64,000 nucleotides of DNA from NCBI GenBank assembly GCA_021324595.1, contig JAJPIV010000028.1, positions 1-64,000 of the forward strand. Direction: 5' to 3'. The notes under the pieces are model-generated. The model was not told the origin of the DNA, searched no databases, and saw nothing but the letters and a program-made list of their open reading frames with translations. This document shows positions 19,479 to 29,040 of the stretch, one piece after another; the first letter of the stretch is position 1, and each line of letters starts with the position of its first letter. Source of the stretch: Actinomycetota bacterium. Lineage in GTDB: Bacteria > Actinomycetota > Actinomycetes > Streptosporangiales > Streptosporangiaceae. Made by a program: the position numbers and the translations under genes.

Positions 19479-22400
19479 ATGGACCACCTGCCTCCCGAGT
19501 ACCGCCTCGTCCGGCATCCGGCGCCGGCCGCCGCGCCGCCCGTGCTCGACGCGGCGCAGCGCGCGGTGGTCCACCACAGGGGCGGCCCGCTGCTGGTGCT
19601 CGCCGGGCCGGGTACGGGCAAGACCACGGCGATCGTGGAGGCGGTGGTCCATCGCATCGAGACGCGGGGCCTGGACCCGGCGCGGCTGCTGGCCCTCACC
19701 TTCAGCCGCCGGGCCGCTCAGGAGCTCCGGGAGCGCATCGTGCTGCGGCTGGCCCGCACCTCGGCCCGGCCGCTCGCGCTGACGTTCCACAGCTACGCCT
19801 ACGCGCTGGTCAGGCGGGAGTTCGTGCTCCGGGGAGAGGAGCCGCCGGTCCTGCTGTCAGGGCCAGAGCAGCTTCAGGAGGTCAGGCGGATGCTGCGCGG
19901 CGAGGCGGCCGACGGGGCCACGCGATGGCCGGAGCGGCTCCGCCCGCTGGTGGCCACCCGCGGGTTCGCTGCCGAGCTGCGGGACTTCCTGCTCCGCGCG
20001 GCCGAGCGCGGGTTCGACGGACCCCGGCTGGCCGCCCTGGGCGAGTCGCTCGGACGCGACGACTGGGTGGCGGCGGGACGGTTCCTGACCCGGTACGCGG
20101 CCCGGCTGGATCTCGCCCCGGTGCCGGCCTACGACTACGCCGAGGTGGTCAGGATCGCCGGTCGCCTGCTCGCCGACCCGGCGGCAAGGCAGCGGGAGCG
20201 CGAGGCCTACGACGTGGTCCTGGTCGATGAGTACCAGGACACCGACCCGGCCCAGGAGGACCTGCTGCGGGCGCTGGCCGGAGACGGCCGGGAGCTCATC
20301 GCTGTCGGCGACCCGGATCAGGCGATCTATGCGTTCCGCGGGGCCGATTCCGATGCGGTCAGCCGGTTCCCCGGCATCTTCCGCTCCCCGGAAGGCCGCC
20401 CGGCCCAGGTGGTGGCGCTGCGAGCCAGCCATCGCTGCGGCACCGCGATCCTGGCGGCATCGAGCCGGGTGGCCGCGCGGCTGCCTGCCATCCGGGGGAC
20501 CGATGGCGCGGCGCGGGATCACCGTTCACTGCTTCCCGCGCCGCGGCCGGAAGCGGGCCACGTGCGGGTGGTGATCGCGGCCAGCCCCCGCCAGGAGGCG
20601 GCCCTGATCGCGGACGCGCTCCGGCGCGCCCGGCTGATCGACGGCATGCCCTGGTCGTCAATGGCCGTGCTAGTGCGCTCGGCCGTACGGCAGGTGCCCG
20701 CGCTGCAGCGGGCGCTGTCCGACGCGGGCATCCCGGTCGCCGTCGGAGGAGACCAGCTGCCGCTCTCCGCGGATCCCGGCACCCGGCCGCTGCTGCGGCT
20801 GATCGCCTGCGCGCTGGGGCAGCACCCGCTGACCGAGGAGGCCGCGGCCGAGCTGCTGACCGGCCCGCTGGGGGGCACCGACGCGCTGGGGCTGCGCCGA
20901 CTCAGTCGGCTGCTCCGCTCCGACCCCCGGGAGGATGAGGCCGCCGCGGGCGGGCCGCTCGCGGCGGCCCTGCTCGACCCCGGCCGGCTGGCACCGGCGG
21001 GCTGGGCGCCCGGTCCCCTGCTGGACGCGGCGGCCGAGGCGCTGGAGGCAGCCCGCCGGGTGGCCGCGCTGCTGCGGCTGGTCGCGGACACCGCGCGCAG
21101 GGGCACCGCGCAGGAGGTGCTGTGGGCACTGTGGGATGCCAGCGGCCTGGCCGGGCGCTGGCAGGCGGCGAGCGCCGCCGGGGGCAGCCGCGGGGCGGCC
21201 GCCGACTCGAACCTGGACGCCGTCATGGCCCTCTTCGACGCCGCGGCCCGCTTCGATGCCCGCATGCCGCCCGGGTCGGCGGCGGTGTTCCTGGACGGCC
21301 TGGCCGGCCAGGAGATCGCCGCGGACACCCTCGCCGACCGCTCCCAGCGCGGCGAGGCGGTGACCCTGTGCACCGCTCACCGTGCGAAGGGCCTGGAGTG
21401 GGATCTCGTTGTGGTCGCGGGCGTTCAGGAGGGCACCTGGCCGGACCTGCGGCTGCGCGGCTCGCTGCTCGGCATGGACGAGCTGGTCGAGGCCGCCGCG
21501 CGGGGTGCCGGACCGGGGCCGGACGGCCCGGGCGCCAGGGGCGCCGCGCTGGCCGCGCTCGGCTCGAAGCTGCTCGCGGAGGAACGCAGGCTCTTCTATG
21601 TGGCCGTGACCAGGGCCAGGAGGTCCCTGCTGGTCACGGCGGTGGGTGGTGAGGACACCGAGGAGCGGCCGTCCAGGTTCCTGTCCGAGCTCGCCGGCGA
21701 TGAGATCGAGATCGAGCGAGTCGCCGGCGGCGGCCGGCGCTGGCTCTCGCTGCCGGCGCTGACCGCCGAGCTGCGGCGCGCGGCCGCCGACCGCGAGCTG
21801 CCCGAGGCGGTGCGGCGGGCGGCGGCCACGCAGCTCGCCCGGCTCGCGGCGGCCGGGGTACGCGGCGCGGACCCGGCCCGCTGGTACGCCCTCACCCGGT
21901 GGAGCGGGACCGGCCCGATCGGTGACCGCGAGATCCGGGTCTCGCCATCCCAGGTGGACACGTTCGTCACCTGCGGCCTGCGCTGGCTGCTCGAAGCCGC
22001 GGTGGGGGCCGCCTCTCCGGTCACGGCCGGCCACCTCGGCACCGTGATCCACGCCGCCGCGGCCCTCGTCGCCGAGGGCGCTGACCCGGCCGACGTCGCG
22101 CGCCGGATCGACGAGATCTGGCACCAGCTCGACTTCGGCAGCCCCTGGTACAGCGCGAGCAGGCGGCGCAGCGCCGATGAGATGATCGCCAAGTTCCTGG
22201 CCTGGCATGAGCGGAACGAGCGAGAGCTCCTCGCGGTCGAGCGGCGGCTGCGGGTGCGGGCCGGCGACGTGGTGATCGCCGGGCAGGTCGACCGGCTGGA
22301 GCGGGACGGAAAGGGACGGGCGGTCGTGGTCGACCTGAAGACCGGCTCGTCGGGCAGGCCCCCCGCGGCCGAGCTGGAGCGCCAGCCGCAGCTCGGCGCC

Positions 22401-22685
22401 TACCAGCTCGCGGTCCTGCTCGGCGCTTTCGCCGAGCTCGGCGTGGACGAGCCGGGCGGCGCCGAGCTGGTCCAGCTTGGCGGGGACGCGAAGGCGGCGG
22501 TCGTCCAGCACCAGCGCGCGCTTGCCGAGGATCCCGACCCCGGCTGGGCCCAGGCGCTGCTGAAGGAGGTGGCCGCCGGCATGGCAGGGCCGAGGTTCAC
22601 CGCGACCGTCAACGCCAGGTGCCGCGGCTGCCCGGTGGCGGGGTGCTGCCCGGTGGACCCGCGGGGCAGGCAGGTGGGCTGGTGA
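19479..22685 (+). CDS. adnA: AdnA-type helicase-nuclease subunit
   Basis: First subunit of the AdnAB DNA-end resection motor of actinobacteria. The UvrD-type helicase part has Walker A 'LAGPGTGKTTAIVEA', 'LLALTFSRRAAQELRERI', Walker B 'VVLVDEYQDTDPAQEDLL', 'VGDPDQAIYAFRGADSDAV' and 'TLCTAHRAKGLEWDLVVV'. The C-terminal PD-(D/E)XK nuclease has 'VVVDLKTGSSG' and 'QPQLGAYQLAVL'. Cysteines at 'VTCGLRW' and in 'CRGCPVAGCCPV' could hold an Fe-S cluster as in AddB-like nucleases (inference). 1068 residues, matching Rv3202c size. It overlaps adnB by GTGA. Confidence 0.9.
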   Translation: MDHLPPEYRLVRHPAPAAAPPVLDAAQRAVVHHRGGPLLVLAGPGTGKTTAIVEAVVHRIETRGLDPARLLALTFSRRAAQELRERIVLRLARTSARPLALTFHSYAYALVRREFVLRGEEPPVLLSGPEQLQEVRRMLRGEAADGATRWPERLRPLVATRGFAAELRDFLLRAAERGFDGPRLAALGESLGRDDWVAAGRFLTRYAARLDLAPVPAYDYAEVVRIAGRLLADPAARQREREAYDVVLVDEYQDTDPAQEDLLRALAGDGRELIAVGDPDQAIYAFRGADSDAVSRFPGIFRSPEGRPAQVVALRASHRCGTAILAASSRVAARLPAIRGTDGAARDHRSLLPAPRPEAGHVRVVIAASPRQEAALIADALRRARLIDGMPWSSMAVLVRSAVRQVPALQRALSDAGIPVAVGGDQLPLSADPGTRPLLRLIACALGQHPLTEEAAAELLTGPLGGTDALGLRRLSRLLRSDPREDEAAAGGPLAAALLDPGRLAPAGWAPGPLLDAAAEALEAARRVAALLRLVADTARRGTAQEVLWALWDASGLAGRWQAASAAGGSRGAAADSNLDAVMALFDAAARFDARMPPGSAAVFLDGLAGQEIAADTLADRSQRGEAVTLCTAHRAKGLEWDLVVVAGVQEGTWPDLRLRGSLLGMDELVEAAARGAGPGPDGPGARGAALAALGSKLLAEERRLFYVAVTRARRSLLVTAVGGEDTEERPSRFLSELAGDEIEIERVAGGGRRWLSLPALTAELRRAAADRELPEAVRRAAATQLARLAAAGVRGADPARWYALTRWSGTGPIGDREIRVSPSQVDTFVTCGLRWLLEAAVGAASPVTAGHLGTVIHAAAALVAEGADPADVARRIDEIWHQLDFGSPWYSASRRRSADEMIAKFLAWHERNERELLAVERRLRVRAGDVVIAGQVDRLERDGKGRAVVVDLKTGSSGRPPAAELERQPQLGAYQLAVLLGAFAELGVDEPGGAELVQLGGDAKAAVVQHQRALAEDPDPGWAQALLKEVAAGMAGPRFTATVNARCRGCPVAGCCPVDPRGRQVGW

Positions 22686-25600
22686 GCGCCCCGGCCGGCG
22701 CCGGTGGCGCCGGCCGGCGCCGGCCCCGGGCCCGCTACAGCCCGGCGCGGCTGGCCCGGCTGCTCGGGCTCCCCGAGCCGACGCCCGAGCAGGCCGCCGT
22801 GATCGCGGCGCCGCTAGCCCCCGTCGCGGTGGTCGCCGGCGCGGGCTCGGGCAAGAGCGAGACCATGGCGGCGCGGCTCGTCTGGCTCGTGGCGAACGGC
22901 CTCGTGCGGCCCGAACGCGTCCTCGGGCTCACGTTCACCCGCAAGGCCGCCGCCGAGCTGGACGGCCGGGTCCGCGACCGGCTGGACGGCTTGCGGAGGG
23001 CGGGCCTGGGCATCCCGGAGGCGGCGGGCCAGCCGGGGGAGCGCGCCGCGCCGCCGTGCCCGGGCGGTCCAGGCGGGCCCGGCATGGACGGCGAGCCGGT
23101 GATCGCGACCTACCATTCCTACGCCGGCCGGCTGATCGCCGAGCACGCGCTCCGCGAGGCGCTCGAGCCGACGCTGAGTCTGATCACCCCAGCGGTCGCG
23201 TGGCAGCTCGCCGCGCGGGTGGTGGCCAGCTACGACGGGCCGATGGACGCGACCGACTGGTCACCGGTCACGGTCACCCGGGCTGTGCTCGACCTGGCCG
23301 GCGAGCTGGCCGAGCACCTGCGCGACCCTGCGGACGTGCTCGCCGCCGGGGAGCGGCTGCGCCGCATGCACTCCCTCGTCCCCCGCGGCAGGCGCAGGCT
23401 CGCCGACGAGGTCCTGCGCCTGCAGCGGGTCCGTGAGCAACTCGTCCCTCTCGTGCGCGCATACGCCCGGGTCAAGGCCGAGCAGGAGGTCATCGACCAC
23501 GGCGACCAGTTGGCGGTCGCCGCCCGGATCGCCCTCGCCCACCCCGAGGTTGGCGCGGCGGAACGGGAGCGGTACCAGGTCGTCCTGCTCGACGAGTTCC
23601 AGGACACCAGCCACGCGCAGCTCGAGCTGCTGCGGGCGCTGTTCGGCGGCGGTCATCCGGTCACCGCCGTCGGCGATCCCTGCCAGTCGATCTACGGCTG
23701 GCGCGGAGCGAGCGCGGGGAACATGAAGCGCTTCGCCAGGTGCTTCCCGCCCGCCGGGGACGGGAACGGGAGCGGCGCGCGGGGCGCGCGCCGCGTGCGG
23801 CGCCCGGCGATGGCGCCCGTCCATGCGCTGTCGACGAGCTTCCGCAACACCGGCGCCATCCTGGAGGCGGCGGCGGCGATCCAGCGCGACCTGCGCGTGA
23901 TCGCACCCGAGGTGCCGCGGCTGATCGCCCCGCCGGAGCGGGCGGGCCGCGGCGAGGTGGTCTGCGCGCTGCTGCAGACCATCCAGGACGAGGCCGAGTG
24001 GGTGGCCGCGCGGGTGGCGGAGCTGCTCGCGCTGCCCCGTGGCGTGGCTCCCGACGGCAGGCCCTGGCCGGACGGCAGGCTCGACCGGGTCAGGCCGTCC
24101 GACATCGCCGTGCTGTGCCGCAAGCGGACCCAGTTCCCCGCGCTGCGCGCGGCCCTGGAGGCCAGGGGGATCCCGGTCGAGGTGGTCGGGCTCGGGGGGC
24201 TGCTCACCGTTCCGGAGGTCGCCGACATCGTCGCCACGCTCCGGGTGCTGCACACCCCGGCGGCCTCGGACTCGCTGGCCAGGATCCTCACCTCGCCCCG
24301 CTGGCGGATCGGCCCGCAGGACCTGGTCGCACTCGGCGGGCGCGCCCGGGAGCTTGCCGCGGGCGGCGCCGGCGCCGGCGAGGGCGGCCAGGGACGGCGC
24401 CCCGTTCCCCAAGGTGATCACCTAGAAGCAGCGGTCGCCGACTTCACCGCCGAGGCCGGGAGCCTCGTCGAGGCCCTCGACGACCTGGGCGACCCCGGCC
24501 GGTACACGCAGGACGGGTACGAGCGGCTCGCGGCGCTCGCCACGGAGCTGCGTTCCCTGCGGCGCCACGTCGGCCGCCCTCTCCCCGACCTCGTCGCCAC
24601 CGTGGAGCGCGCACTCGGTCTGGACATCGAGGTCGCCGCCCGGCCCGGCCGCGGCCCGGTGGCGGCCCGTGCCGACCTGGACGCGTTCGCCGACGCCGCA
24701 GCCGAGTTCGCCGGGGACGCGCAGGAGCCGACGCTCGGCGCGTTCCTGGCGTACCTGTCCGCGGCGGAGAGCGAGGAGTTCGGCTTGGAGGCCGGCCAGG
24801 TGACCGACGCCGACGCGGTGAAGCTCGCGACCGTCCACTCGGCCAAGGGGCTGCAATGGCCCGCGGTGGTCGTGCCGGGGCTGTCGGCGGGGCCAGTGGC
24901 GCGGAACTTCCCGGCGAGGCCGCGGCTGAGCACCCGCTGGACGAGCAATCCGCGGCTGCTGCCGTTCTGGCTGCGGGGCGACGCCTCCGACCTGCCCGAG
25001 CTCGCCGGCCTCGACCCGGAGTCGGTCGCCGAGTTCAGCCGCCGGTGCGCGGAGCGGGACCTGGCCGAGGAGCGCAGGCTCGCCTACGTGGCGGTGACCC
25101 GCGCGGCCTACTGGCTGGCCTGCAGCGGCTACTGGTGGGGGACGGGCAAGCGGCCGCTCGGGCCGTCGCCGTTCCTGGCCGAGGTGCGGGCGGCCTGCGA
25201 GGAGGGGGCCGGCCGCGTGGCCGCCTGGGCGGACGGGCCGGCCGACGGGGAGGAGAGCCCTGTGCTCGCCCAGCCGCTGACCGCCTCATGGCCGCCGGCC
25301 GGGGACGGCGGCGAGGCGGATCCGCCCGGTGCCCGGGCCAGGTATGAGGCGGTCCGCGAGGCCGCGGACCAGGTGCGGGCGGCAGCGGCGCGGCTGGGCG
25401 TGGCCGTCCCGCGAGGGGCTGGCGCCGCGGCACAGGGGGACCTGGCACAGGGGGACCTGGCGGAGGGGGACCTGGCGGAGGGGGACCTGGCGGAGGGGGA
25501 CCCGGCGGAGGGGGACCCGGCTGGCGAGGCCCCCGGTGACATCCCGCCGGAGTACGCGGGCCTGGTAGCCGGCTGGGCGGCCGACGCGGACCTGCTCCTC

Positions 25601-26296
25601 GCCGAGCAGGCTGCCCGCCGCGGGCCCGGCGATGCCAGGCCGGCGGTGCGGGTCGACCTGCCGCGACGGATCGGGGTGGGCGACCTGGTGGTGATGGCGC
25701 GGGACGCCGGCGAGCTCGCCGCGCGGCTGCGCCGGCCAATGCCGCGCCCTCCGGCTCCGCGGGCCGAGCGCGGCACGGCGTTCCATCGCTGGCTGGAGGA
25801 GCGCTTCGGCCCGACGCGGCTGATCGATCCGGACGAGCTCGCCCAGGACGCCGGGGCGGCCGACTCCGGCCTGCTGGGGTCCGATGCCGACCTGGACCGG
25901 CTGAAGGCGAGCTTCGAGCGGGGGGCGTTCGGGCAGCGCTGGCCGGAGCAGGTGGAGGTGGCCTTCGAGACCCGGGTGGGTGACCGCCTGGTCCGCGGCC
26001 GGATCGACGCGGTCTTCCACGACGCCGCCGACGGGTGCTATGACGTCGTGGACTGGAAGACCGGCCGCCCTCCGCCCCCGGGGAGCGAGGAGGAGCGCGC
26101 CGCCGCGGTACAGCTCGCCGTCTACCGGCTGGCCTGGGCCGGGCTGGCGAACGTGCCGGTCGAGCGGGTGCGGGCGGCGTTCTACTACGTGCGGCAAGAC
26201 CGGATCGAGCGGCCCGCCGACCTGCTCGGCGCCGACGGCCTCGCCGCCCTGGTCGAGGCGATCCCGGCGCCGTCCCGGGCCGCCCGCGCGGACTAG
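22682..26296 (+). CDS. adnB: AdnB-type helicase-nuclease subunit
   Basis: Second AdnAB subunit. It has Walker A 'VVAGAGSGKSETMAARLVWL', 'VLGLTFTRKAAAELDGRV', Walker B 'VVLLDEFQDTSHAQLELL', 'VGDPCQSIYGWRGA', 'LATVHSAKGLQWPAVVVPG', and C-terminal RecB-like nuclease motifs 'YDVVDWKTGRPPP' and 'QLAVYRLAWAGL'. I start at GTG 22682 inside the adnA stop, giving 1204 residues, about 100 more than mycobacterial AdnB. Much of the extra length is a low-complexity insert with GDLAE repeats between the helicase and nuclease domains. The track start at 22619 lies inside adnA. Confidence 0.9.
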   Translation: MSAPAGAGGAGRRRPRARYSPARLARLLGLPEPTPEQAAVIAAPLAPVAVVAGAGSGKSETMAARLVWLVANGLVRPERVLGLTFTRKAAAELDGRVRDRLDGLRRAGLGIPEAAGQPGERAAPPCPGGPGGPGMDGEPVIATYHSYAGRLIAEHALREALEPTLSLITPAVAWQLAARVVASYDGPMDATDWSPVTVTRAVLDLAGELAEHLRDPADVLAAGERLRRMHSLVPRGRRRLADEVLRLQRVREQLVPLVRAYARVKAEQEVIDHGDQLAVAARIALAHPEVGAAERERYQVVLLDEFQDTSHAQLELLRALFGGGHPVTAVGDPCQSIYGWRGASAGNMKRFARCFPPAGDGNGSGARGARRVRRPAMAPVHALSTSFRNTGAILEAAAAIQRDLRVIAPEVPRLIAPPERAGRGEVVCALLQTIQDEAEWVAARVAELLALPRGVAPDGRPWPDGRLDRVRPSDIAVLCRKRTQFPALRAALEARGIPVEVVGLGGLLTVPEVADIVATLRVLHTPAASDSLARILTSPRWRIGPQDLVALGGRARELAAGGAGAGEGGQGRRPVPQGDHLEAAVADFTAEAGSLVEALDDLGDPGRYTQDGYERLAALATELRSLRRHVGRPLPDLVATVERALGLDIEVAARPGRGPVAARADLDAFADAAAEFAGDAQEPTLGAFLAYLSAAESEEFGLEAGQVTDADAVKLATVHSAKGLQWPAVVVPGLSAGPVARNFPARPRLSTRWTSNPRLLPFWLRGDASDLPELAGLDPESVAEFSRRCAERDLAEERRLAYVAVTRAAYWLACSGYWWGTGKRPLGPSPFLAEVRAACEEGAGRVAAWADGPADGEESPVLAQPLTASWPPAGDGGEADPPGARARYEAVREAADQVRAAAARLGVAVPRGAGAAAQGDLAQGDLAEGDLAEGDLAEGDPAEGDPAGEAPGDIPPEYAGLVAGWAADADLLLAEQAARRGPGDARPAVRVDLPRRIGVGDLVVMARDAGELAARLRRPMPRPPAPRAERGTAFHRWLEERFGPTRLIDPDELAQDAGAADSGLLGSDADLDRLKASFERGAFGQRWPEQVEVAFETRVGDRLVRGRIDAVFHDAADGCYDVVDWKTGRPPPPGSEEERAAAVQLAVYRLAWAGLANVPVERVRAAFYYVRQDRIERPADLLGADGLAALVEAIPAPSRAARAD
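25430..25519. repeat. 15-bp tandem repeat in adnB, six copies
   Basis: Units of the form gcggagggggacctg encode GDLAQ/GDLAE/GDPAE. In frame, in the linker between helicase and nuclease domains. The near-identity of the central copies suggests recent expansion. Confidence 0.95.
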
Positions 26297-26354
26297 AGTG
26301 CCCTGAGAGTTCACATCGGCCCCGGCTGTCACATCGACCAGAGGCGAGGCGCGC

Positions 26355-27788
26355 ATGGACGCACAGGTCCGCTCCCACATCGACGAGCACGCGGGGGAGT
26401 TCTTCGCCGCGCTCAAGGAATGGCTGAGGATCCCGTCGGTCTCGGCTGACCCGGCCCGCGCCGGCGACGTCCGCCGGTCGGCGCGGTGGCTGGCCGATCA
26501 CCTGAGGCAGGCCGGCTTCCCGGTGGCGGAGGTCTGGGAGACCGGCTCGGCCGATGACCCGGGGCTGCCCGCCGTGTACGCCTGCTGGCCGGCGCGGGAT
26601 CCGGACGCGCCGGAGGTCCTGGTCTACGGGCACCACGACGTGCAGCCGGCCGAGCCACTCGGGGAGTGGGACTCGCCGCCGTTCGAGCCGGCCGAGCGCG
26701 GCGGCCTGCTCCTGGCGCGCGGCGCGTCAGACGACAAGGGCCAGGTGCTCTTCCATTCGCTCGGCCTCGGCGCGTGGCTGGCCGCCCGGGGGGAGCCCGG
26801 GCCGCCGGTCACCCTGAAGCTGCTCGTCGAGGGCGAGGAGGAGTCGGGCTCGCGGCACTTCGCCGACCTGCTGCGGCGCGAGCGCGAGCGGCTGGCCTGC
26901 GACGTGATCGTCGTCTCCGACACCACCATGTGGGCCGCCGACGTCCCGTCAATGTGCACCGGGATGCGCGGGGTCATCGATGCCCAGATCGACGTGCGCG
27001 GGCCGGAGCGGGACCTGCACTCGGGCTCGTTCGGCGGGGCCGTCCCCAACCCGCTGCACGTGCTGGCCGCCCTGCTCGCCGGGTTGCACGACGAGCATGG
27101 CCGGGTCACGCTGCCGGGGTTCTACGACAAGGTGGCCGAGCTGACCCCGGCCGAGCGCGAGATGTTCGCGAGGCTTCCGTTCGACGAGAAGGCATGGCTG
27201 GCGACGGCCGGCAACAGCGGCGCCGTGGCCGGCGAGTCCGGGTACACCACGCTGGAGCGGATCTGGGCGCGGCCGACCGCCGAGGTGAACGGGATGTGGG
27301 GCGGGCACACCGGCCCGGGTGGCAAGACGATCATCCCGCGGGATGCGCACGCGAAGCTCTCGTTCCGGCTCGTCGCGCACCAGGACCCCGCGGACGTCCC
27401 GGCCATGCTCCGCGAGTACGTGGCGCGGCACGCCCCGCCGGGGGTGGAGGTCACCGTCACGGTGAACGGCCCGGGCGTGCGCCCGTCGTTCTCCGCGCCC
27501 GGCTCGCCAGCGGTGGACGCCGGGCGGCGGGCGATGGAGCGGGCGTTCGGCGCGGAGATCCTGTTCACCAGGGAGGGCGGGAGCGGCCCGGAGGCCGACC
27601 TCGCCGAGGTGCTCGGGGCGCCCCTGGTGTTCGTCGCGGTCGGGCTCGACGACGACCGGGCGCACGCGCCGAACGAGCGCGCCGACATGGCGCTGCTGCT
27701 CAAGGGCGCCGAGGCGGCCGCGTACCTGCTCGACGAGCTGGCCGCGCGCCGGGCGGAGCTGACCGCGCGCCGGGCGGGGCGGGCCTGA
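26355..27788 (+). CDS. M20-family dipeptidase/metallopeptidase
   Basis: Zinc-dependent exopeptidase of the M20 (PepV/carnosinase-like) family, probably hydrolysing dipeptides in the cytoplasm. Metal ligands and catalytic residues are visible in 'VLVYGHHDVQPAEP', 'GASDDKGQVLFH' and 'LLVEGEEESGSRHF'. 'MWGGHTGPGGKTIIP' lies in the lid/dimerisation domain. C-terminal 'REGGSGPEADLAEVLGAPLVF' and the late His in 'DRAHAPNERADM' complete the site. 477 residues with ATG start and GAGGCG upstream. It lies between the AdnAB pair and nudC without overlap. Confidence 0.9.
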   Translation: MDAQVRSHIDEHAGEFFAALKEWLRIPSVSADPARAGDVRRSARWLADHLRQAGFPVAEVWETGSADDPGLPAVYACWPARDPDAPEVLVYGHHDVQPAEPLGEWDSPPFEPAERGGLLLARGASDDKGQVLFHSLGLGAWLAARGEPGPPVTLKLLVEGEEESGSRHFADLLRRERERLACDVIVVSDTTMWAADVPSMCTGMRGVIDAQIDVRGPERDLHSGSFGGAVPNPLHVLAALLAGLHDEHGRVTLPGFYDKVAELTPAEREMFARLPFDEKAWLATAGNSGAVAGESGYTTLERIWARPTAEVNGMWGGHTGPGGKTIIPRDAHAKLSFRLVAHQDPADVPAMLREYVARHAPPGVEVTVTVNGPGVRPSFSAPGSPAVDAGRRAMERAFGAEILFTREGGSGPEADLAEVLGAPLVFVAVGLDDDRAHAPNERADMALLLKGAEAAAYLLDELAARRAELTARRAGRA

Positions 27789-27845
27789 GCCCGGCTGAGC
27801 GGGCCGGGCGCGGCCGGCGGGGCGGGATCATGGCATGCTGAGGCG

Positions 27846-28826
27846 GTGACCGGCGCTTCGCTGCCCCCGGCGGCGCCCCTGCTCGGCGGCATCGCGCCCC
27901 CGGGCGGCGCGATCGAGAGGGCGACGGCGCGCCGCGCCGACTCGGCCTGGCTGGCCGCGGCATGGGCGGATGAACGGACCAGGGTGCTTGTCGTCGAGGA
28001 CGGGCAGGCCCTGGTCAGGGCGGGGAAGGGGACCGCGGAGCTGGTGTTCGTCCCGCCGCGGGAGGCGCCGGGCGGCCCGAGCTTCCTGCTGGGGGTCGAT
28101 GCGGACGGCGTCGCGTACTTCGGGGTCGGGGCGCCGCCGGGGAGCGTGACGCCGACCGGAGGGGGTGAGCCCGGCGGCGACGGCCGAACCGTGCGGCGCG
28201 CCGGGCTGCGCGACGCGGGGGCGCTGCTGGCCGGCCGGGAGGCGGCGCTGCTGACGCAGGCGGTCGCGCTCGCCAACTGGCACGCCACCGCCACGCACTG
28301 CCCGCGCTGCGGCGCCGTCACGGTGCCTGAGATGGCCGGGCACGCCCGCCGGTGCACGGCCGACGGGAGCGAGCACTTCCCCCGGACCGACCCGGCGGTC
28401 ATCATGCTGGTCACCGACCCGCGGGACCGGTGCCTGCTGGCGCGGAACGCCCGGTGGCCGCCCCGCCGGGTCTCGGTCCTGGCCGGGTTCGTCGAACCCG
28501 GCGAGTCAGCCGAGCAGGCGGTCGCCCGCGAGGTGCGTGAGGAGGCCGGCATCGTCGTGGACCGGGTGACCTACGCGGGCAGCCAGCCATGGCCGATGCC
28601 GCACAGCCTGATGCTCGGATTCCGCGCGCAGGCCGCGCAGACCGCGATCACCGTGGATGCGCACGAGATCGCCGAGGCGGCCTGGTACGGCCGGGACGAT
28701 CTGCGCGCGGCGATCACCGGCGGCGACCTGCTGATGCCCCCGTCGCAGTCGATCTCGCGCTGGCTGATCGAGACCTGGTACGGCGGGCCGCTGCCGCGCG
28801 CGCCGCGGCAGGCGGGCGCCTTCTGA
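27846..28826 (+). CDS. nudC: NAD(+) diphosphatase / RNA decapping Nudix enzyme
   Basis: Hydrolyses NADH to NMNH and AMP; NudC enzymes also remove NAD caps from RNA. The zinc ribbon begins 'HCPRCGAVTVPEMAG' and includes the later 'RRC'. The Nudix box 'GFVEPGESAEQAVAREVREEAGI' matches GX5EX7REUXEEXGU. The SQPWPMPHSLM motif that marks NADH pyrophosphatases follows. 326 residues from a GTG start. AdnAB and NudC are also neighbours in mycobacteria, so this block is conserved. Confidence 0.93.
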   Translation: MTGASLPPAAPLLGGIAPPGGAIERATARRADSAWLAAAWADERTRVLVVEDGQALVRAGKGTAELVFVPPREAPGGPSFLLGVDADGVAYFGVGAPPGSVTPTGGGEPGGDGRTVRRAGLRDAGALLAGREAALLTQAVALANWHATATHCPRCGAVTVPEMAGHARRCTADGSEHFPRTDPAVIMLVTDPRDRCLLARNARWPPRRVSVLAGFVEPGESAEQAVAREVREEAGIVVDRVTYAGSQPWPMPHSLMLGFRAQAAQTAITVDAHEIAEAAWYGRDDLRAAITGGDLLMPPSQSISRWLIETWYGGPLPRAPRQAGAF

Positions 28827-28831
28827 CCGGG

Positions 28832-28990
28832 CTAGCGCAGCAGCAGTCGCGTGGCCAGCTCGAGGCGGGCGGCGACATCACTGGCCGAAGCCCGGCGCGT
28901 CACCCAGGCGATCAGCGCGGACAGCCAGGCGTTCCCGATGACGCGGGCGATCGCGCGCTCGTCTGCGGTCGGCTTCCCCTGGGGCGTCAC
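28832..28990 (-). pseudogene. TetR-family regulator, C-terminal fragment
   Basis: The minus-strand frame ending at 28832 reads 'TADERAIARVIGNAWLSAL', then 'ASASDVAARLELATRLLL', a typical TetR ligand-domain C-terminus. Upstream the frame runs straight into the antisense of the thiolase fragment, so the N-terminal helix-turn-helix and about 140 residues are gone. The breakpoint is near 28990. The fragment cannot bind DNA. It probably once controlled the divergent thiolase gene. Confidence 0.65.
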
Positions 28991-29040
28991 CGAGTCCGCA
29001 ACCGGTCGGCCCGACCCAGGAAGAAGGACAGGGCGGGCCA

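Noticed and set aside
25430-25519. Repeat array as CRISPR or regulatory repeats
   Set aside because: Contiguous 15-bp units without spacers, inside a coding region and in frame. The other arrays likewise lack spacers.
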